In this document: positions 63,714 through 64,000 of the stretch, piece after piece
Layout: every line of letters begins with the position of its first letter
Position numbering within the stretch: position 1 is the stretch's first letter
Assembly: GCA_008711295.1 (NCBI GenBank)
Contig: VUYV01000003.1
Span: forward strand, 4,468,029 to 4,532,028
Length of the DNA stretch: 64,000 bases
Source: Anarhynchus alexandrinus
Lineage: Eukaryota; Chordata; Aves; Charadriiformes; Charadriidae
Direction of reading: 5' to 3'
Made by a program: the position numbers and the translations under genes
Notes under the pieces: generated by a model
Databases searched by the model: none
Told to the model about the DNA's origin: nothing
Seen by the model: the letters and a program-made list of their open reading frames with translations, nothing else

Positions 63714-64000
63714 TAGAATCATAGAATCATAGAATGGTTTAGGTTGGAAAGGACCTTGAAGATCATCGAGTTCCAACCCCCCTGCCATAGGCAGGGACAC
63801 CTCCCACTACACCAGGCTGCCCAAGGCCACATCCAGCCTGGCGTTGAACACCTTCAGGGATGGGGCCTCAACAACCTCTCTGGGCAACCTGTTCCAGTGC
63901 CTTACCACCCTCACAGTGAAAAACTTCTTCCTAATGTTTAATCTAAACCTGCCCTCTTCCAGTTTAAAGCCATTCCCCCTCATCCTATCACTACATGCCC
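63714..64000 (-). mobile_element. CR1 LINE 3' end, running off the window
   Basis: The plus strand begins AGAATCATAGAATCATAGAATGG, then TTTAGGTTGGAAAGGACC and the complement of the 3' UTR and last ORF2 codons. Little diverged; same subfamily as 29909-30090 in the opposite orientation. Continues past 64000. Confidence 0.95.

Noticed and set aside
1..64000. tRNA, rRNA, CRISPR or bacterial-type operon features
   Set aside because: Nothing with the required structure was seen, and the sequence is clearly vertebrate nuclear DNA.

Overview
This is a stretch of bird nuclear chromosome. The evidence is AT-rich intergenic DNA, several CR1 retrotransposon copies with the avian 3' tail built on ATTCTATG-like units, avian-type endogenous retrovirus LTRs, and a vertebrate intron-rich gene with GT-AG junctions. 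The LTR families look more like those of Neoaves, perhaps a passerine, than of chicken, but the species cannot be fixed from this sequence alone.

The only protein-coding gene I can support is a type II classical cadherin on the minus strand, recognised as CDH10 (cadherin-10, T2-cadherin). Its nine 3'-most coding exons lie at 58381-58262, 57646-57479, 52505-52318, 49468-49215, 45941-45805, 43743-43622, 35097-34989, 33038-32787 and 31907-31414. All splice junctions are in frame and together give 613 residues. Against a usual length of about 788, roughly 175 N-terminal residues (signal peptide, prodomain, EC1 and the start of EC2) must lie beyond position 64000. Residue numbers below are local, counted from the first complete codon in the window. 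The window therefore holds most of EC2, EC3-EC5, the membrane span and the complete catenin-binding tail.

Layout: 1-31 kb is gene-free DNA downstream of CDH10. It holds a solo ERV LTR (3419-4572), a 3'-truncated second copy (22406-23237), an ERVK-like LTR with a Lys-type primer-binding site (9521-10307), a cluster of CR1 pieces against that remnant (10796-12020), further CR1 copies (16264-16568, 29909-30090), an ancient CR1-like LINE relic (24760-25740) and a diverged 150-bp repeat pair (17.3 and 19.2 kb). From 31 to 58.4 kb is CDH10 with its introns; the largest (8.5 kb) contains a 1.06-kb CR1 on the same strand. From 58.4 kb to the end is intron upstream of the first visible exon, ending in another CR1.

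No new gene system was found. The observations most worth checking are a 538-bp tract that is identical by eye between two otherwise diverged LTRs 19 kb apart, a possible intron-retention form of CDH10 lacking the catenin-binding tail, a strong G-quadruplex motif, and a perfect 12-bp intronic hairpin. One undetermined base (n) is at 54309.
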